A DNA stretch of 64,000 nt from an uncultured Lachnospiraceae bacterium (GTDB taxonomy: Bacteria; Bacillota; Clostridia; Lachnospirales; Lachnospiraceae), in assembly GCA_910579935.1 (NCBI GenBank), contig CAJTVQ010000016.1:1-64000 (forward strand), written 5' to 3'. Under the pieces are notes generated by a model, which did no database searches, was not told the origin of the DNA, and saw only the letters and a program-made list of their open reading frames with translations. The translations under genes and the position numbers were made by a program. Shown in pieces: positions 27,258 to 36,522 of this stretch. Within the stretch, counting starts at the first letter, position 1. Every line of letters begins with the position of its first letter.

Positions 27258-29894
27258 ATGAAACAGTATGGAGTAAACGAATTAAGAAAAATGTTTTTGG
27301 AGTTTTTTGAAAGCAAAGGGCATTTGGCGATGAAAAGCTTTTCGCTGGTGCCCCATAATGACAACAGTCTGCTTTTGATCAATTCCGGTATGGCGCCGTT
27401 AAAGCCTTATTTTACCGGACAGGAAATCCCGCCGAGAAAAAGGGTGACGACCTGCCAGAAATGCATCCGTACCGGAGATATTGAGAACATCGGAAAAACG
27501 GCCCGCCACGGCACTTTTTTTGAAATGCTGGGAAACTTTTCCTTCGGCGATTATTTCAAACATGAAGCGATCGGCTGGAGCTGGGAGTTTTTGACGCAGG
27601 TGGTAGGACTGGACCCCGACAGACTGTATCCTTCGGTTTATCTGGAAGACGATGAGGCGTTTGATATTTGGAATAAGGAAATCGGTATCGCACCGGAGAG
27701 AATTTTCCGTTTCGGGAAGGAAGACAATTTCTGGGAGCACGGTTCCGGTCCCTGCGGTCCCTGTTCGGAGATTTATTATGACCGCGGGGAAAAATACGGC
27801 TGCGGTAAAACGGACTGTACGGTAGGCTGTGACTGCGACCGCTATATCGAAGTGTGGAACAATGTGTTTACGCAGTTCGACAACGACGGCAAGGGAAATT
27901 ATTCCGAGCTGGAGCAGAAAAACATCGATACCGGTATGGGACTGGAACGTCTGGCAACGGTCGTGCAGGATGTGGATTCCATTTTTGACATAGATACCAT
28001 TCAGGCGCTGCGCGGCCGCGTATGCGAACTTGCCGGAAAAGAATATAAGAAAAAATATGAGTGGGACGTATCCATCCGTATTGTAACGGACCATATCCGT
28101 TCCGCTACGTTTATGATTTCCGACGGCATCATGCCCTCCAATGAAGGAAGGGGGTATGTGCTGCGCCGTATTATTCGCCGTGCGGCAAGGCACGGAAGGC
28201 TTTTGGGAATCGAGGGGCAGTTTCTTGCCAACCTGAGCAATACGGTAATCGAGGGCAGTAAGGACGGTTATCCGGAACTGGAAGAAAAGAAAGATTTTAT
28301 TTTCAATGTGCTGACGCAGGAAGAAAGCAAGTTTAACCGGACGATCGATCAGGGGCTTGCCATTCTTGCAGAGCTGGAAGCCGCAATGGAGAAAGAAGGA
28401 AAGAAGGAGCTTGCAGGCGCCGATGCCTTCAAGTTATATGATACTTACGGCTTCCCGATTGACCTGACCATGGAGATTTTGGAGGAAAAAGGCTTTTCGG
28501 TAGATGAAAAAGGGTTTGCCGAAGCCATGGGGGAGCAGAAGGTAAAAGCACGCTCCGCCCGCAAGGTGACCAATTACATGGGAGCGGATGTGACAGTTTA
28601 CGAATCCATCGACCCGGGTATTACAACGGAATTTGTGGGCTATGACCGTCTGGAGCATGAGTCCGGGGTGACAGTGCTGACGACGGAGACAGAGCTGGCG
28701 GAAGCGCTGACAGACGGAGAGACAGGCACCATCATCGTAGAAGAGACGCCATTTTATGCCACCATGGGCGGTCAGTGCGGGGATAAGGGTGTGATCACCA
28801 CGGCGGACGGCGTTTTTGAGGTAATGGATACGATAAAGTTATCAGGCGGCAAAGTAGGACATATCGGCAGGGTAACGAAGGGCATGTTCCGGAAAGGGGA
28901 CAGGGTGACTCTGACGGTGGACAGCGAAAGGCGCGGGGATACCTGTAAGAACCACAGCGCCACCCACTTACTGCAGAAGGCGCTGAGGACGGTGCTGGGA
29001 ACCCATGTGGAGCAGGCTGGTTCTTATGTGGACGGCGAGAGGCTCCGTTTTGACTTCAGTCATTTTTCGGCAATGACAAAGGAAGAAATTGCAAAAGTGG
29101 AACAGATCGTAAATGAAAAGATTGCCCGGTCCCTTCCGGTGGAAACGAAGATCATGTCCATTGAGGAGGCGAAGAAAAGCGGCGCGATGGCTCTGTTCGG
29201 GGAAAAATACGGAGAAACGGTTCGTGTGGTGAAGATGGGTGATTTCTCCACCGAGCTTTGCGGCGGGACCCATGTGTCCAATACGGGCGTGATCTCGGCC
29301 TTTAAGATTTTATCGGAGAGCGGCGTTGCGGCAGGGGTCAGGCGAATCGAAGCGCTGACCGGAAACGGGGTATTCCGCTATTATGAAGAACTGGAGCAGA
29401 CCCTTGCGGAAGCGGCAAAGACCGTAAAGACCACGCCCGCAGGACTGGTGGAGCGGCTGGAACACCTGATGGCGGAGATGAAAGCGCTTCAGGGCGAGAA
29501 CGAGTCCTTAAAGAGCAGGGCGGCAAAAGAAGCGCTGGGCGATGTGATGGATCAGGTGCAGGAGGTAAAGGGCGTAAAACTGCTTGCAGCGAAAGTATCA
29601 GGGGTGGACATGAACGGACTGCGTGACTTAGGCGACCAGTTAAAGGCGAAGCTGGGTGAGGGCGTGATCGTTTTGATGTCCGATGTGGACGGCAAAGTGA
29701 ATCTAGTGTCCATGGCAACGGAGGAAGCCATGGCGAAAGGCGCCCATGCAGGCAATCTGTTAAAAGGGATTGCATCATTAGTTGGCGGCGGCGGCGGAGG
29801 ACGTCCGAACATGGCGCAGGCCGGTGGTAAAAATCCGGCAGGAATGGATGCGGCCATCGCGGAAGCCGTGAAAGTACTGGAAGGTCAGTTATAA
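27258..29894 (+). CDS. alaS: Alanine--tRNA ligase
   Basis: 878 aa, typical length. ATG 27258 follows GGGAG and gives the standard MKQYGVNELRKMFLEFFESK start; an ATG at 27246 adds four residues. The catalytic core has TCQKCIRTGDIENIG and GNFSFGDYFK. The editing domain carries HSATHLLQ and, later, CGGTH, the four zinc ligands. The C-terminal C-Ala domain ends with the glycine-rich VGGGGGGRPNMAQAGG, which is the usual DHHA1 signature. It is co-transcribed with glyQS by spacing. Confidence 0.97.
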   Translation: MKQYGVNELRKMFLEFFESKGHLAMKSFSLVPHNDNSLLLINSGMAPLKPYFTGQEIPPRKRVTTCQKCIRTGDIENIGKTARHGTFFEMLGNFSFGDYFKHEAIGWSWEFLTQVVGLDPDRLYPSVYLEDDEAFDIWNKEIGIAPERIFRFGKEDNFWEHGSGPCGPCSEIYYDRGEKYGCGKTDCTVGCDCDRYIEVWNNVFTQFDNDGKGNYSELEQKNIDTGMGLERLATVVQDVDSIFDIDTIQALRGRVCELAGKEYKKKYEWDVSIRIVTDHIRSATFMISDGIMPSNEGRGYVLRRIIRRAARHGRLLGIEGQFLANLSNTVIEGSKDGYPELEEKKDFIFNVLTQEESKFNRTIDQGLAILAELEAAMEKEGKKELAGADAFKLYDTYGFPIDLTMEILEEKGFSVDEKGFAEAMGEQKVKARSARKVTNYMGADVTVYESIDPGITTEFVGYDRLEHESGVTVLTTETELAEALTDGETGTIIVEETPFYATMGGQCGDKGVITTADGVFEVMDTIKLSGGKVGHIGRVTKGMFRKGDRVTLTVDSERRGDTCKNHSATHLLQKALRTVLGTHVEQAGSYVDGERLRFDFSHFSAMTKEEIAKVEQIVNEKIARSLPVETKIMSIEEAKKSGAMALFGEKYGETVRVVKMGDFSTELCGGTHVSNTGVISAFKILSESGVAAGVRRIEALTGNGVFRYYEELEQTLAEAAKTVKTTPAGLVERLEHLMAEMKALQGENESLKSRAAKEALGDVMDQVQEVKGVKLLAAKVSGVDMNGLRDLGDQLKAKLGEGVIVLMSDVDGKVNLVSMATEEAMAKGAHAGNLLKGIASLVGGGGGGRPNMAQAGGKNPAGMDAAIAEAVKVLEGQL

Positions 29895-29912
29895 AAAATT
29901 GAAAAAAATGGG

Positions 29913-29940
29913 TTGACTGTGTATAAAAATGTGGTATAAT
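29913..29940 (+). promoter_or_regulatory. Promoter of rpsU
   Basis: TTGACT (29913-29918), a 16-bp spacer and TATAAT (29935-29940), preceded by the extended -10 element TG. A leader of about 100 nt separates it from the rpsU start. Confidence 0.75.
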
Positions 29941-30043
29941 AATTAAAGTGCATGATGGTTCGTGAGTTCTTTTTATGTACAAAAATAGAATAAACCCAAT
30001 CAGTCGAGTTGCTTGGAGGGACTGAAGGGAGGTCGGGTGTAGG

Positions 30044-30220
30044 ATGTCAAATGTAATTGTAAAAGAAAACGAGACTTTGGATAGCGCTTTACGTCGTTTC
30101 AAAAGAAGCTGTGCAAAAGCTGGTATTCAGCAGGAGATTCGTAAGAGAGAGCATTACGAAAAGCCAAGTGTAAAACGCAAGAAAAAATCCGAAGCAGCAA
30201 GAAAACGTAAATATAATTAA
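30044..30220 (+). CDS. rpsU: 30S ribosomal protein S21
   Basis: 58 aa. The sequence starts MSNVIVKENETLDSALRRFK, continues with RSCAKAGIQQEIRKREHYEK and ends with a lysine/arginine-rich tail (KRKKKSEAARKRKYN), the normal bacterial S21. GGGAGG lies 9 bp before the ATG. It is a small basic protein of the 30S platform. It has its own strong promoter and a terminator directly after the stop, so it is a single-gene unit. Confidence 0.97.
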   Translation: MSNVIVKENETLDSALRRFKRSCAKAGIQQEIRKREHYEKPSVKRKKKSEAARKRKYN

Positions 30221-30238
30221 AATTATATGAATGGCAAG

Positions 30239-30268
30239 TCCCTGATAAACCGTCAGGGATTTTGTTTT
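30239..30268 (+). terminator. Intrinsic terminator of rpsU
   Basis: TCCCTGA (30239-30245) pairs with TCAGGGA (30253-30259) around a 7-nt loop, followed by TTTTGTTTT. Confidence 0.85.
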
Positions 30269-30391
30269 ATGCACAGACCCGTGCAGGGGAAGTATGCCGC
30301 TAAAGCGGCGCACGGGCCGCGCAGCGGGCAGGGGAAGTTTTCCCTCACCCCGACTGCACAGACGTGTTGCAACAGGCAGGGGGAGAAGATT

Positions 30392-30985
30392 ATGTGGACA
30401 AAAGAAATTTTTGGGACAGATGTCTATCATCTTGTATCTGCATTCATTATTTACAGTATGATGGGCTGGCTGGTAGAATCGATTTATATGTCTTTTTGTA
30501 ATCATAAGATTACGAACCGCGGATTTGCAAGAAGTCCGTTCTGCCCGATTTACGGCTTCGGCGCGGTGATCGGGTATCTGGTATTGCATCCTTTGGAAAA
30601 GGATGTGTTTAAGCTGTATCTGGTAGGGGCGGTTATGGCGACTGTATTTGAATTTCTGGTCGGAAAACTGATGCTGCGTCTGTTCGGCGAAGTCTGGTGG
30701 GATTATAATGACAAGCCGTGCAATTATAAAGGGATCGTTTGTCTGGAGAGCACGATCGCATGGGGATTTTATGCAGTGATCATTATTCTGTTTCTTCATT
30801 CAAGGGTTATGGCATTTATTGATCGCTGGAGTTTTTCCATGGGAAGCAAACTATGCTGTGTGGTTTTGGCAGTGGTGACAGTGGATTATGTAATTCAGCT
30901 GATGAATGCATTCCATATTGATATTAAGGAAAAGAAGGAAAAACTGGTGGACAGGTACGAAAATTTTAAAGCAAGATGGTATTAA
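30392..30985 (+). CDS. Putative ABC-transporter permease family membrane protein (CmpB type, COG4905)
   Basis: 197 aa from ATG 30392, with AGGGGGAGA 6-7 bp upstream; the longer open frame runs through the rpsU terminator and is not coding. Five or so hydrophobic segments are present. The family start YSMMGWLVESIYMSF, then ARSPFCPIYGFGAV, then FLVGKLMLRLFGEVWWDY with YKGIVCLESTIAWG, are the conserved blocks of the PF06541 family. Despite the family name no ABC ATPase is near; function is unknown. The C-terminal tail is charged and helical. It is followed by a terminator. Confidence 0.8.
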   Translation: MWTKEIFGTDVYHLVSAFIIYSMMGWLVESIYMSFCNHKITNRGFARSPFCPIYGFGAVIGYLVLHPLEKDVFKLYLVGAVMATVFEFLVGKLMLRLFGEVWWDYNDKPCNYKGIVCLESTIAWGFYAVIIILFLHSRVMAFIDRWSFSMGSKLCCVVLAVVTVDYVIQLMNAFHIDIKEKKEKLVDRYENFKARWY

Positions 30986-31045
30986 GGTGAAAAATTTTAC
31001 ATACAGATTTGCGGTTGGGCAAAAGCGGAGGATTTCTATGGAAAA

Positions 31046-31071
31046 ACGGTTCTATACAGAGCCGTTTTTTT
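31046..31071 (+). terminator. Intrinsic terminator after the CmpB-type gene
   Basis: ACGGTTCT (31046-31053) pairs with AGAGCCGT (31058-31065), with a tetraloop, followed by seven T. Confidence 0.85.
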
Positions 31072-31110
31072 ATATTTATAGTAATAGAATACACAATGGG
31101 AGCGTTGAGT

Positions 31111-32274
31111 GTGAAAAAATTGGTAAGAACTGCAGTTTGCTGCGTATTCAGTATTTGTCTGATCTTGTCTCATGTATTGTATGTGCAGGCGGTGCCGGAG
31201 GTGTCTGCACCTTCCTACATTGTGGTGGAGGCATCCACGGGGCAGATTGTATGTGAAAAAGATGCGGATGTGAGAAGGAGTCCGGCGAGCATTACGAAGA
31301 TCATGACCCTGCTTCTGATTTTTGACCATTTGGATACGGGCAGGATTCATCTGGAGGATGATGTGATTACCAGCGCCCATGCGAAGTCCATGGGCGGTTC
31401 GCAGGTTTTTCTGGAAGAAGGGGAAGTGCAGTCGTTAGATACGATGATAAAATGCATTGCCGTTGCATCCGGCAATGATGCCTGCGTGGCGGTAGCGGAA
31501 TACATAGCCGGAAGCGAAGAAGAATTTGTGGAGCTGATGAACCGGAAAGCCGAGGAACTGCGGATGGATAATACCCATTTTACGGACTGCTGCGGGCTGA
31601 CGGATTCGGATGAGCATTACACCACGGCACGGGATGTGGCGGTGATGTCAAGGGAGCTGGTGACAAAGCATCCGGAAGTGTACGATTATACGAAAATATG
31701 GATGGAGGACATTACCCATGTGACAAGGCAGGGAAGCACGACATTTACCCTGTCCAGCACCAATAAGCTGTTAAAGCAGTATGAATGGGCGACCGGACTG
31801 AAGACGGGGTCCACCAGCAAGGCAAAATACTGTCTGTCAGCCACGGCGAGCAAGGACGGCATTGATCTGATCGCGGTAGTGATGGGGGCGCCTGACAATA
31901 AGGTACGTTTTCAGGATGCCATGGCGCTTTTGAATTTCGGTTACAGCGTAAGCAATGTTTATGTGGATGAAAACAAAGAGGCGCTTCCGGCCCTTACCGT
32001 AAAGGGAGGCGTGGAAGACGAAGTGAACCTGAGCTTTGCCGGGGAATTCCGTTATCTGGATACCAAGGGAAGCAATTTATCGCAGATCGAAGAAACCATT
32101 ACCCTGCCGGAGATGGTGGAAGCGCCGGTGACGGAAGGCCAGGCGGTCGGTGAGGCAGTTTATAAGCTGGACGGACAGAGAATCGGAGGCGTGTCCATCG
32201 TGGCGGCTAAGACGGTGGAGAAAGCGGGGTATCGGGATTATGTGGTGAAACTGATCCATATGTTTTTGCTCTAG
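31111..32274 (+). CDS. dacF: D-alanyl-D-alanine carboxypeptidase (penicillin-binding protein 5 type)
   Basis: About 387 aa. GTG 31111 is chosen because GGGAG lies 8 bp upstream; ATG 31096 has no such site. A signal peptide (VCCVFSICLILSHVLYVQA) targets it for export. The S11 peptidase active site is complete: SITK, then SGN, then KTGS. It trims the terminal D-Ala from peptidoglycan stem peptides outside the membrane. The C-terminal beta domain ends with a hydrophobic stretch (VVKLIHMFLL), a possible amphipathic anchor. It is one of two such genes in the window, the other at 35102, with a phosphoesterase and scpAB between. The gene symbol marks the family, not a proven orthologue. Confidence 0.88.
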   Translation: MKKLVRTAVCCVFSICLILSHVLYVQAVPEVSAPSYIVVEASTGQIVCEKDADVRRSPASITKIMTLLLIFDHLDTGRIHLEDDVITSAHAKSMGGSQVFLEEGEVQSLDTMIKCIAVASGNDACVAVAEYIAGSEEEFVELMNRKAEELRMDNTHFTDCCGLTDSDEHYTTARDVAVMSRELVTKHPEVYDYTKIWMEDITHVTRQGSTTFTLSSTNKLLKQYEWATGLKTGSTSKAKYCLSATASKDGIDLIAVVMGAPDNKVRFQDAMALLNFGYSVSNVYVDENKEALPALTVKGGVEDEVNLSFAGEFRYLDTKGSNLSQIEETITLPEMVEAPVTEGQAVGEAVYKLDGQRIGGVSIVAAKTVEKAGYRDYVVKLIHMFLL

Positions 32275-32305
32275 AGCCGGTGCTGTTAATTCTTCGTGCA
32301 AAATA

Positions 32306-32334
32306 TTGTATTTTTTGTACAGATAGCATATACT
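32306..32334 (+). promoter_or_regulatory. Possible promoter of the metallophosphoesterase gene
   Basis: TTGTAT (32306-32311), a 17-bp spacer and TATACT (32329-32334). Further down the leader a perfect dyad CCGCCGTA/TACGGCGG (32381-32388 with 32400-32407) has no T-run. Between the promoter and 32492 nothing else is recognised. Confidence 0.4.
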
Positions 32335-32492
32335 GTAATCACCGGCAGGAACGGATTTGTTTGGCAAGTGATTTTGTCTGCCGCCGTATGGGATTCCTGT
32401 ACGGCGGAATTGCAGTGGAAAAGGGGCTGACAGGACAAGCACCGGAACTGTTTTACCGACAATTCCAAAGCGTAAAATTGAAAGGACAGAGG

Positions 32493-33368
32493 ATGATGTC
32501 TGCGGGACAAATGCTTATTTTCGTAATACCGCTGATGGCTGTATTACTTTTTCTTCTTATTGTGACGATAAGGGACAGCCGCCGCTTTGTGGTGGTAAAA
32601 TACCATATTACTTCACCGAAACTGCGGAAAAAATGCAGAATCGTCATGTTATCGGATCTCCATAACAAAGAATACGGCGAACAGAACGAACGGTTATTAC
32701 AGGCCATACGGGAGCAGAATCCCGATCTGATACTGATGGCAGGGGATATGGTTACCGCCAACGGAGAAAAAACGCAAATGCAGGCACCGCTTTGGTTCAT
32801 CCGCCGCCTGGCAGGAGAATATCCGGTTTATTACGGCATCGGAAACCACGAATACCGCATAAAAATCTATAAGGAAGACTATGGGGACAAATATGAAGAA
32901 TATGCCCGTGAATTAAAAAAAAGCGGGGTACGCCTGTTGGAGAACGAACGCATCTACCTGCCGGAGTACAATATGGAAATCTGCGGATTGGAAATGGAGC
33001 GCCTTTATTATAAAAGATTCCGCCGCAGCCGCATGGACAGGCAGTACATCAAAAGCCTGCTGGGAAGCGGCAGGGCGGACTGCATGGAGCTGCTGATCGC
33101 CCACAATCCCGATTATTTTGAGCAGTATGCCGCATGGGGAGCGGAGCTGGTGCTGGCAGGCCACGTACACGGCGGCGTCGTGCGTCTGCCCCTGGCCGGC
33201 GGCGTGATCTCCCCATCCGTCCATCTGTTTCCCAAATATGACGGCGGTTTGTACGAAGAATACGGCAGCCGGATGATTTTGGGCAGAGGGCTGGGTATGC
33301 ATACAATTCCGATACGGATTTTTAATCCGGGAGAGCTGGTGGTTGTGGAGCTGGACTGTGATGCGTAA
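32493..33368 (+). CDS. Membrane-anchored metallophosphoesterase
   Basis: 291 aa from ATG 32493, or 32496 (MM start); AAGGACAGAGG lies just upstream. One N-terminal transmembrane helix (MLIFVIPLMAVLLFLLIVT) is followed by a calcineurin-like phosphoesterase. The metal-binding motifs appear in order: SDLHN, AGDMV, GNHEY, AHNPD and GHVHGG. It resembles the YkuE/YaeI group. The substrate is unknown; it may act on phospho-lipids or nucleotides at the membrane. It has its own possible promoter and a stem-loop beyond its stop. Confidence 0.85.
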   Translation: MMSAGQMLIFVIPLMAVLLFLLIVTIRDSRRFVVVKYHITSPKLRKKCRIVMLSDLHNKEYGEQNERLLQAIREQNPDLILMAGDMVTANGEKTQMQAPLWFIRRLAGEYPVYYGIGNHEYRIKIYKEDYGDKYEEYARELKKSGVRLLENERIYLPEYNMEICGLEMERLYYKRFRRSRMDRQYIKSLLGSGRADCMELLIAHNPDYFEQYAAWGAELVLAGHVHGGVVRLPLAGGVISPSVHLFPKYDGGLYEEYGSRMILGRGLGMHTIPIRIFNPGELVVVELDCDA

Positions 33369-33433
33369 CTGCTGCGGTCCGCCGCCGGACGGGTTCCTGC
33401 GTTTGCCCTTTGCCCGATGGCAGACTGCAGCAG
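33369..33433. repeat. Stem-loop after the phosphoesterase gene
   Basis: CTGCTGCGGTC (33369-33379) pairs with GACTGCAGCAG (33423-33433) at 10 of 11 positions, directly after the stop codon. There is no T-run; it may be a weak terminator. Confidence 0.35.
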
Positions 33434-33483
33434 GACAGCGGTACGGCAGAACCTGAAAACGGATTTCTGTGACAAATAACATC

Positions 33484-33512
33484 TTGAAATTCTCCGTGTT
33501 TCTATGTAGAAT
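33484..33512 (+). promoter_or_regulatory. Promoter of scpAB
   Basis: TTGAAA (33484-33489), a 17-bp spacer and TAGAAT (33507-33512), about 60 bp upstream of scpA. Confidence 0.5.
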
Positions 33513-33571
33513 AAGAAATGCAGTCTTTTGACTGCCCAAATCTTTACAAGAGACCGGAAAGGAAACGCAAA

Positions 33572-34330
33572 ATGGCAATTCCCGTAAAGTTAGAAGTGTT
33601 TGAGGGTCCTTTGGACCTCCTGCTTCATTTGATAGAAAAAAATAGAATAGATATCTACGATATCCCCATTGTGGAAATCACGGAGCAGTATCTTGCCTAC
33701 ATCCGGCAGATGGAAACGGAGGATATGAACGTGGTAAGCGAGTTCCTCGTAATGGCGGCGACGCTGATCGATATCAAGTGCAGGATGCTGCTTCCGAAAG
33801 AAGTCAACGAAGAAGGGGAAGAAGAGGACCCGAGGGCGGAGCTGGTGCAGAAACTATTGGAATATAAGATGTATAAATATATGTCCTTTGAACTTCGGGA
33901 CAGGCAGGTGGATGCCGGAAGGACCCTGTACAGGGAACAGCATCTGCCGAAAGAAGTGGCGGATTACCGCCAGCCCATAGATTATGAAGCGCTGCTTGCC
34001 GATGTGAACCTGAATAAACTGCACGAGATCTTCCGGTTTATGATGAAACGACAGGAGGACAAGATCGATCCTGTAAGAAGTACGTTCGGCAATATTGAAA
34101 AGGACGAGGTGGACATGGACCTGAAAACCGTCTATGTGGAGCAGTATGTGCGCAGCCACAGACAGTTCAGCTTCCGCCAGTTATTGGAAAAGCAGCATAG
34201 CAAAATGGAAATCATCGTTACTTTTTTGGTGATTTTGGAAATGATGAAGACGGGGATGATCGATATCGAACAGCAGGATATTTGTGATGATATCATAATT
34301 ACCTCCAAGATTCAGGCGGAAACGGCATAA
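33572..34330 (+). CDS. scpA: Segregation and condensation protein A
   Basis: 252 aa from ATG 33572, with GGAAAGGAAA upstream. The N-terminus (LEVFEGPLDLLLHLI then IDIYDIPIVEITEQYL) and the middle (FLVMAATLIDIKCRMLLP) are diagnostic of the ScpA kleisin. The C-terminal winged helix reads FLVILEMMKTGMIDIEQ. With ScpB and SMC it forms the bacterial condensin. scpB follows 32 bp after the stop. It is a single operon with its own promoter. Confidence 0.96.
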   Translation: MAIPVKLEVFEGPLDLLLHLIEKNRIDIYDIPIVEITEQYLAYIRQMETEDMNVVSEFLVMAATLIDIKCRMLLPKEVNEEGEEEDPRAELVQKLLEYKMYKYMSFELRDRQVDAGRTLYREQHLPKEVADYRQPIDYEALLADVNLNKLHEIFRFMMKRQEDKIDPVRSTFGNIEKDEVDMDLKTVYVEQYVRSHRQFSFRQLLEKQHSKMEIIVTFLVILEMMKTGMIDIEQQDICDDIIITSKIQAETA

Positions 34331-34362
34331 AAGCAGAAGAATCGGAAAGATGAGGCGAGGAA

Positions 34363-34932
34363 GTGGAAAAGAAGCAGGCGGAAGCGGTAATAGAAGCCGT
34401 TCTATTTACGATGGGAGAGTCGGTAGAAGTGGCAAGGCTGGCAGAGGTGATAGAGGCGGATGTGGCGCAGACGAAGGAAATTCTTGCGGGTATGAAGAAC
34501 CGGTATGAGAAAAAGGACAGGGGGATCATGCTGATCGAACTGGAAAATTCGGTGCAGCTTTGTACCAAACCGGATATGTATGAGCATTTGATCAAAATAG
34601 CCAAGACCCCGAGGAAGTTCGTGCTGACGGATACCCTGATGGAAACGCTGTCCATCATTGCTTACAAGCAGCCGATCACAAGGCTGGAAATCGAAAAAAT
34701 CCGCGGGGTAAGCTGTGACCATGCCGTAAACCGGCTGGTGGAGTTCGGACTGGTCTGCGAGGTGGGGAGGATGGATGCGCCGGGGAGACCGCTGCTGTTC
34801 GGGACTACGGAGGAATTTCTGAGAAGTTTCGGGGTGAAGTCCTTAGAGGAACTGCCGGAGCTGAGCGCAGTGCAGATGGAGGAATTTAAACAGCAGGCGG
34901 AATCGGAGGTACAGCTGCAGTTAAATATCTGA
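34363..34932 (+). CDS. scpB: Segregation and condensation protein B
   Basis: 189 aa, starting with GTG 34363 just after GAGGCGAGG. It has tandem winged helices: VIEAVLFTMGESVEVARLAE at the N-terminus and ALSIIAYKQPITRLEIEKIR-like sequence with the ScpB signature (TLSIIAYKQPIT, IEKIRGVSCDHAVNRLVE, GRPLLFGTTEEFLRSFG). The C-terminal tail is acidic. It dimerises and binds ScpA in the SMC condensin complex. Confidence 0.96.
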   Translation: MEKKQAEAVIEAVLFTMGESVEVARLAEVIEADVAQTKEILAGMKNRYEKKDRGIMLIELENSVQLCTKPDMYEHLIKIAKTPRKFVLTDTLMETLSIIAYKQPITRLEIEKIRGVSCDHAVNRLVEFGLVCEVGRMDAPGRPLLFGTTEEFLRSFGVKSLEELPELSAVQMEEFKQQAESEVQLQLNI

Positions 34933-35101
34933 TGATGCGGCGGCAGTTCCTTGGAGCGCGTTTGAAAATTTGTTTTCTAATTTTCCCGTAAGATTCATAT
35001 GATGTTAGAGAGGATATGTCTGGCTGTGCGATTCCGGCGGCTTCCATGCGGAGGCAGGGCACGGATGCAGGGGCGGACAGGATGAAACGGGGAAGTGGAA
35101 A

Positions 35102-36391
35102 ATGAAGCGGCTGGGGATGAAAGAGAGCGGATTCAAAAGAAGAAGAGGATGGAAATCGGTCTGTGCCGGGTTACTGGTTCTGGCGCTTGGGCTGACGGCG
35201 GGATATCCGCTGTCTGTGCAGGCAGGGAACGGGACAGGACAGGAAGAAACGGAAAATAGTACAAACATACAGCTGTACGCCCACTCCGCGGTCCTTATGG
35301 ATGCGGATTCCGGGCGTATTTTATATGGCAAGAATGAAAGGGAGAAGCTGCCGATGGCCAGCACGACCAAAATCATGACCTGTATTCTTGCATTGGAAAA
35401 CGCAGATTTGGAGGATGCGGCTGAGGTTTCCGCCTATGCGGCGGCACAGCCGAAGGTTCATTTAGGCATGGTTCAGGGACAGAAATTCCGGCTGGGGGAT
35501 TTACTGTATTCCCTGATGCTGGAATCCCATAATGATGCGGCGGTGGTAATTGCAGAACATGTGGGCGGGAGCGTAGAGGGATTTGCCGGCATGATGAACC
35601 GGAAGGCGCAGGAACTGGGCTGCCGCGATACTTTTTTCATTACGCCTAACGGCCTGGACGCATCGGCGGAAGGCGGAGGAGAAGAGAAAGTGCATTCGAC
35701 CACCGCTGCGGATCTGGCGCGTATTATGAAATACTGCATCGGGGAGTCGCCAAAGAGCAAAGAGTTTCTGGAGGTGACCAGAACGCAGAGCTATTCGTTT
35801 GCGGATGCGGAGGGAAGCAGGTTCTATTCCTGCAATAACCACAATGCGTTTCTGTCCATGATGGACGGGGCGCTTTCCGGAAAAACAGGTTTTACCAACA
35901 ACGCGGGCTATTGTTATGTGGGGGCCCTGCAGAGGAACGGGAAAACGTTTGTGGTGGCACTGCTGGCCTGCGGCTGGCCCAATCATAAGAATTATAAATG
36001 GAGCGATACCAGACAGCTTATGGATTACGGGCTGGAAAATTATGAATACCGCAATGTATATGAGGAGGTGGAACTTACCCCCGTTTTGGTAGAAGGAGGC
36101 ATACCGGACAGCGGAAAACCTTACGATGAAGCGTTTCTGCCGGTAAAGATCGCGGAAAACGAAGAAAAGGAGCTGAATGTTCTTTTGAGGGAAGGGGAAA
36201 AGGTGGAGCGGAGCGTGCTTTTGCCGGAAAAGCTGACGGCCCCGGTGGAAAGCGGAACGCAGATAGGAACCGTGAATTACTATCTGGAAGGTGAGCTTCT
36301 GCGGGAATATCCGGTATTAACGGCAGGGGAAACGGAGGAACTGGATTTCAAATGGATGGTGCACTATATATGGAAACAATATGCCCTGTAA
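35102..36391 (+). CDS. D-alanyl-D-alanine carboxypeptidase, second paralogue
   Basis: 429 aa from ATG 35102, after GGGGAAGTGG. A signal peptide (CAGLLVLALGLTAGYPLSVQA) is followed by an S11 peptidase with STTK, then SHN (in MLESHNDAAV), then KTGF. The C-terminal PBP5-type beta domain ends with a hydrophobic-aromatic helix (WMVHYIWKQYAL), the likely membrane anchor. It has the same family and topology as the enzyme at 31111, but the sequences differ widely, so they are old paralogues. Its position after scpAB is like the DacB/DacF cluster near scpAB in other Firmicutes. It removes terminal D-Ala in the wall. Confidence 0.9.
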   Translation: MKRLGMKESGFKRRRGWKSVCAGLLVLALGLTAGYPLSVQAGNGTGQEETENSTNIQLYAHSAVLMDADSGRILYGKNEREKLPMASTTKIMTCILALENADLEDAAEVSAYAAAQPKVHLGMVQGQKFRLGDLLYSLMLESHNDAAVVIAEHVGGSVEGFAGMMNRKAQELGCRDTFFITPNGLDASAEGGGEEKVHSTTAADLARIMKYCIGESPKSKEFLEVTRTQSYSFADAEGSRFYSCNNHNAFLSMMDGALSGKTGFTNNAGYCYVGALQRNGKTFVVALLACGWPNHKNYKWSDTRQLMDYGLENYEYRNVYEEVELTPVLVEGGIPDSGKPYDEAFLPVKIAENEEKELNVLLREGEKVERSVLLPEKLTAPVESGTQIGTVNYYLEGELLREYPVLTAGETEELDFKWMVHYIWKQYAL

Positions 36392-36460
36392 ACATTCTGC
36401 TAAAATTTTAACAATTCTTAAAGAAAAAGTAAAAAATTTCTATGCGATTTGATTCTTTTG

Positions 36461-36469
36461 TGTTATACT
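36461..36469 (+). promoter_or_regulatory. Extended -10 promoter of the decarboxylase operon
   Basis: TGT-TATACT (36461-36469) fits an extended -10. No good -35 is seen 17 bp upstream. The start codon is 54 bp downstream, preceded by GGAGG. Confidence 0.5.
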
Positions 36470-36522
36470 ACTATGGTATGATTACGTTTTGATTTATTTA
36501 ATATAAAATGGAGGGCTGAAAA

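Noticed and set aside
30227..30391. Longer N-terminus for the CmpB-type protein
   Set aside because: It reads through the rpsU terminator; the family start is at ATG 30392.
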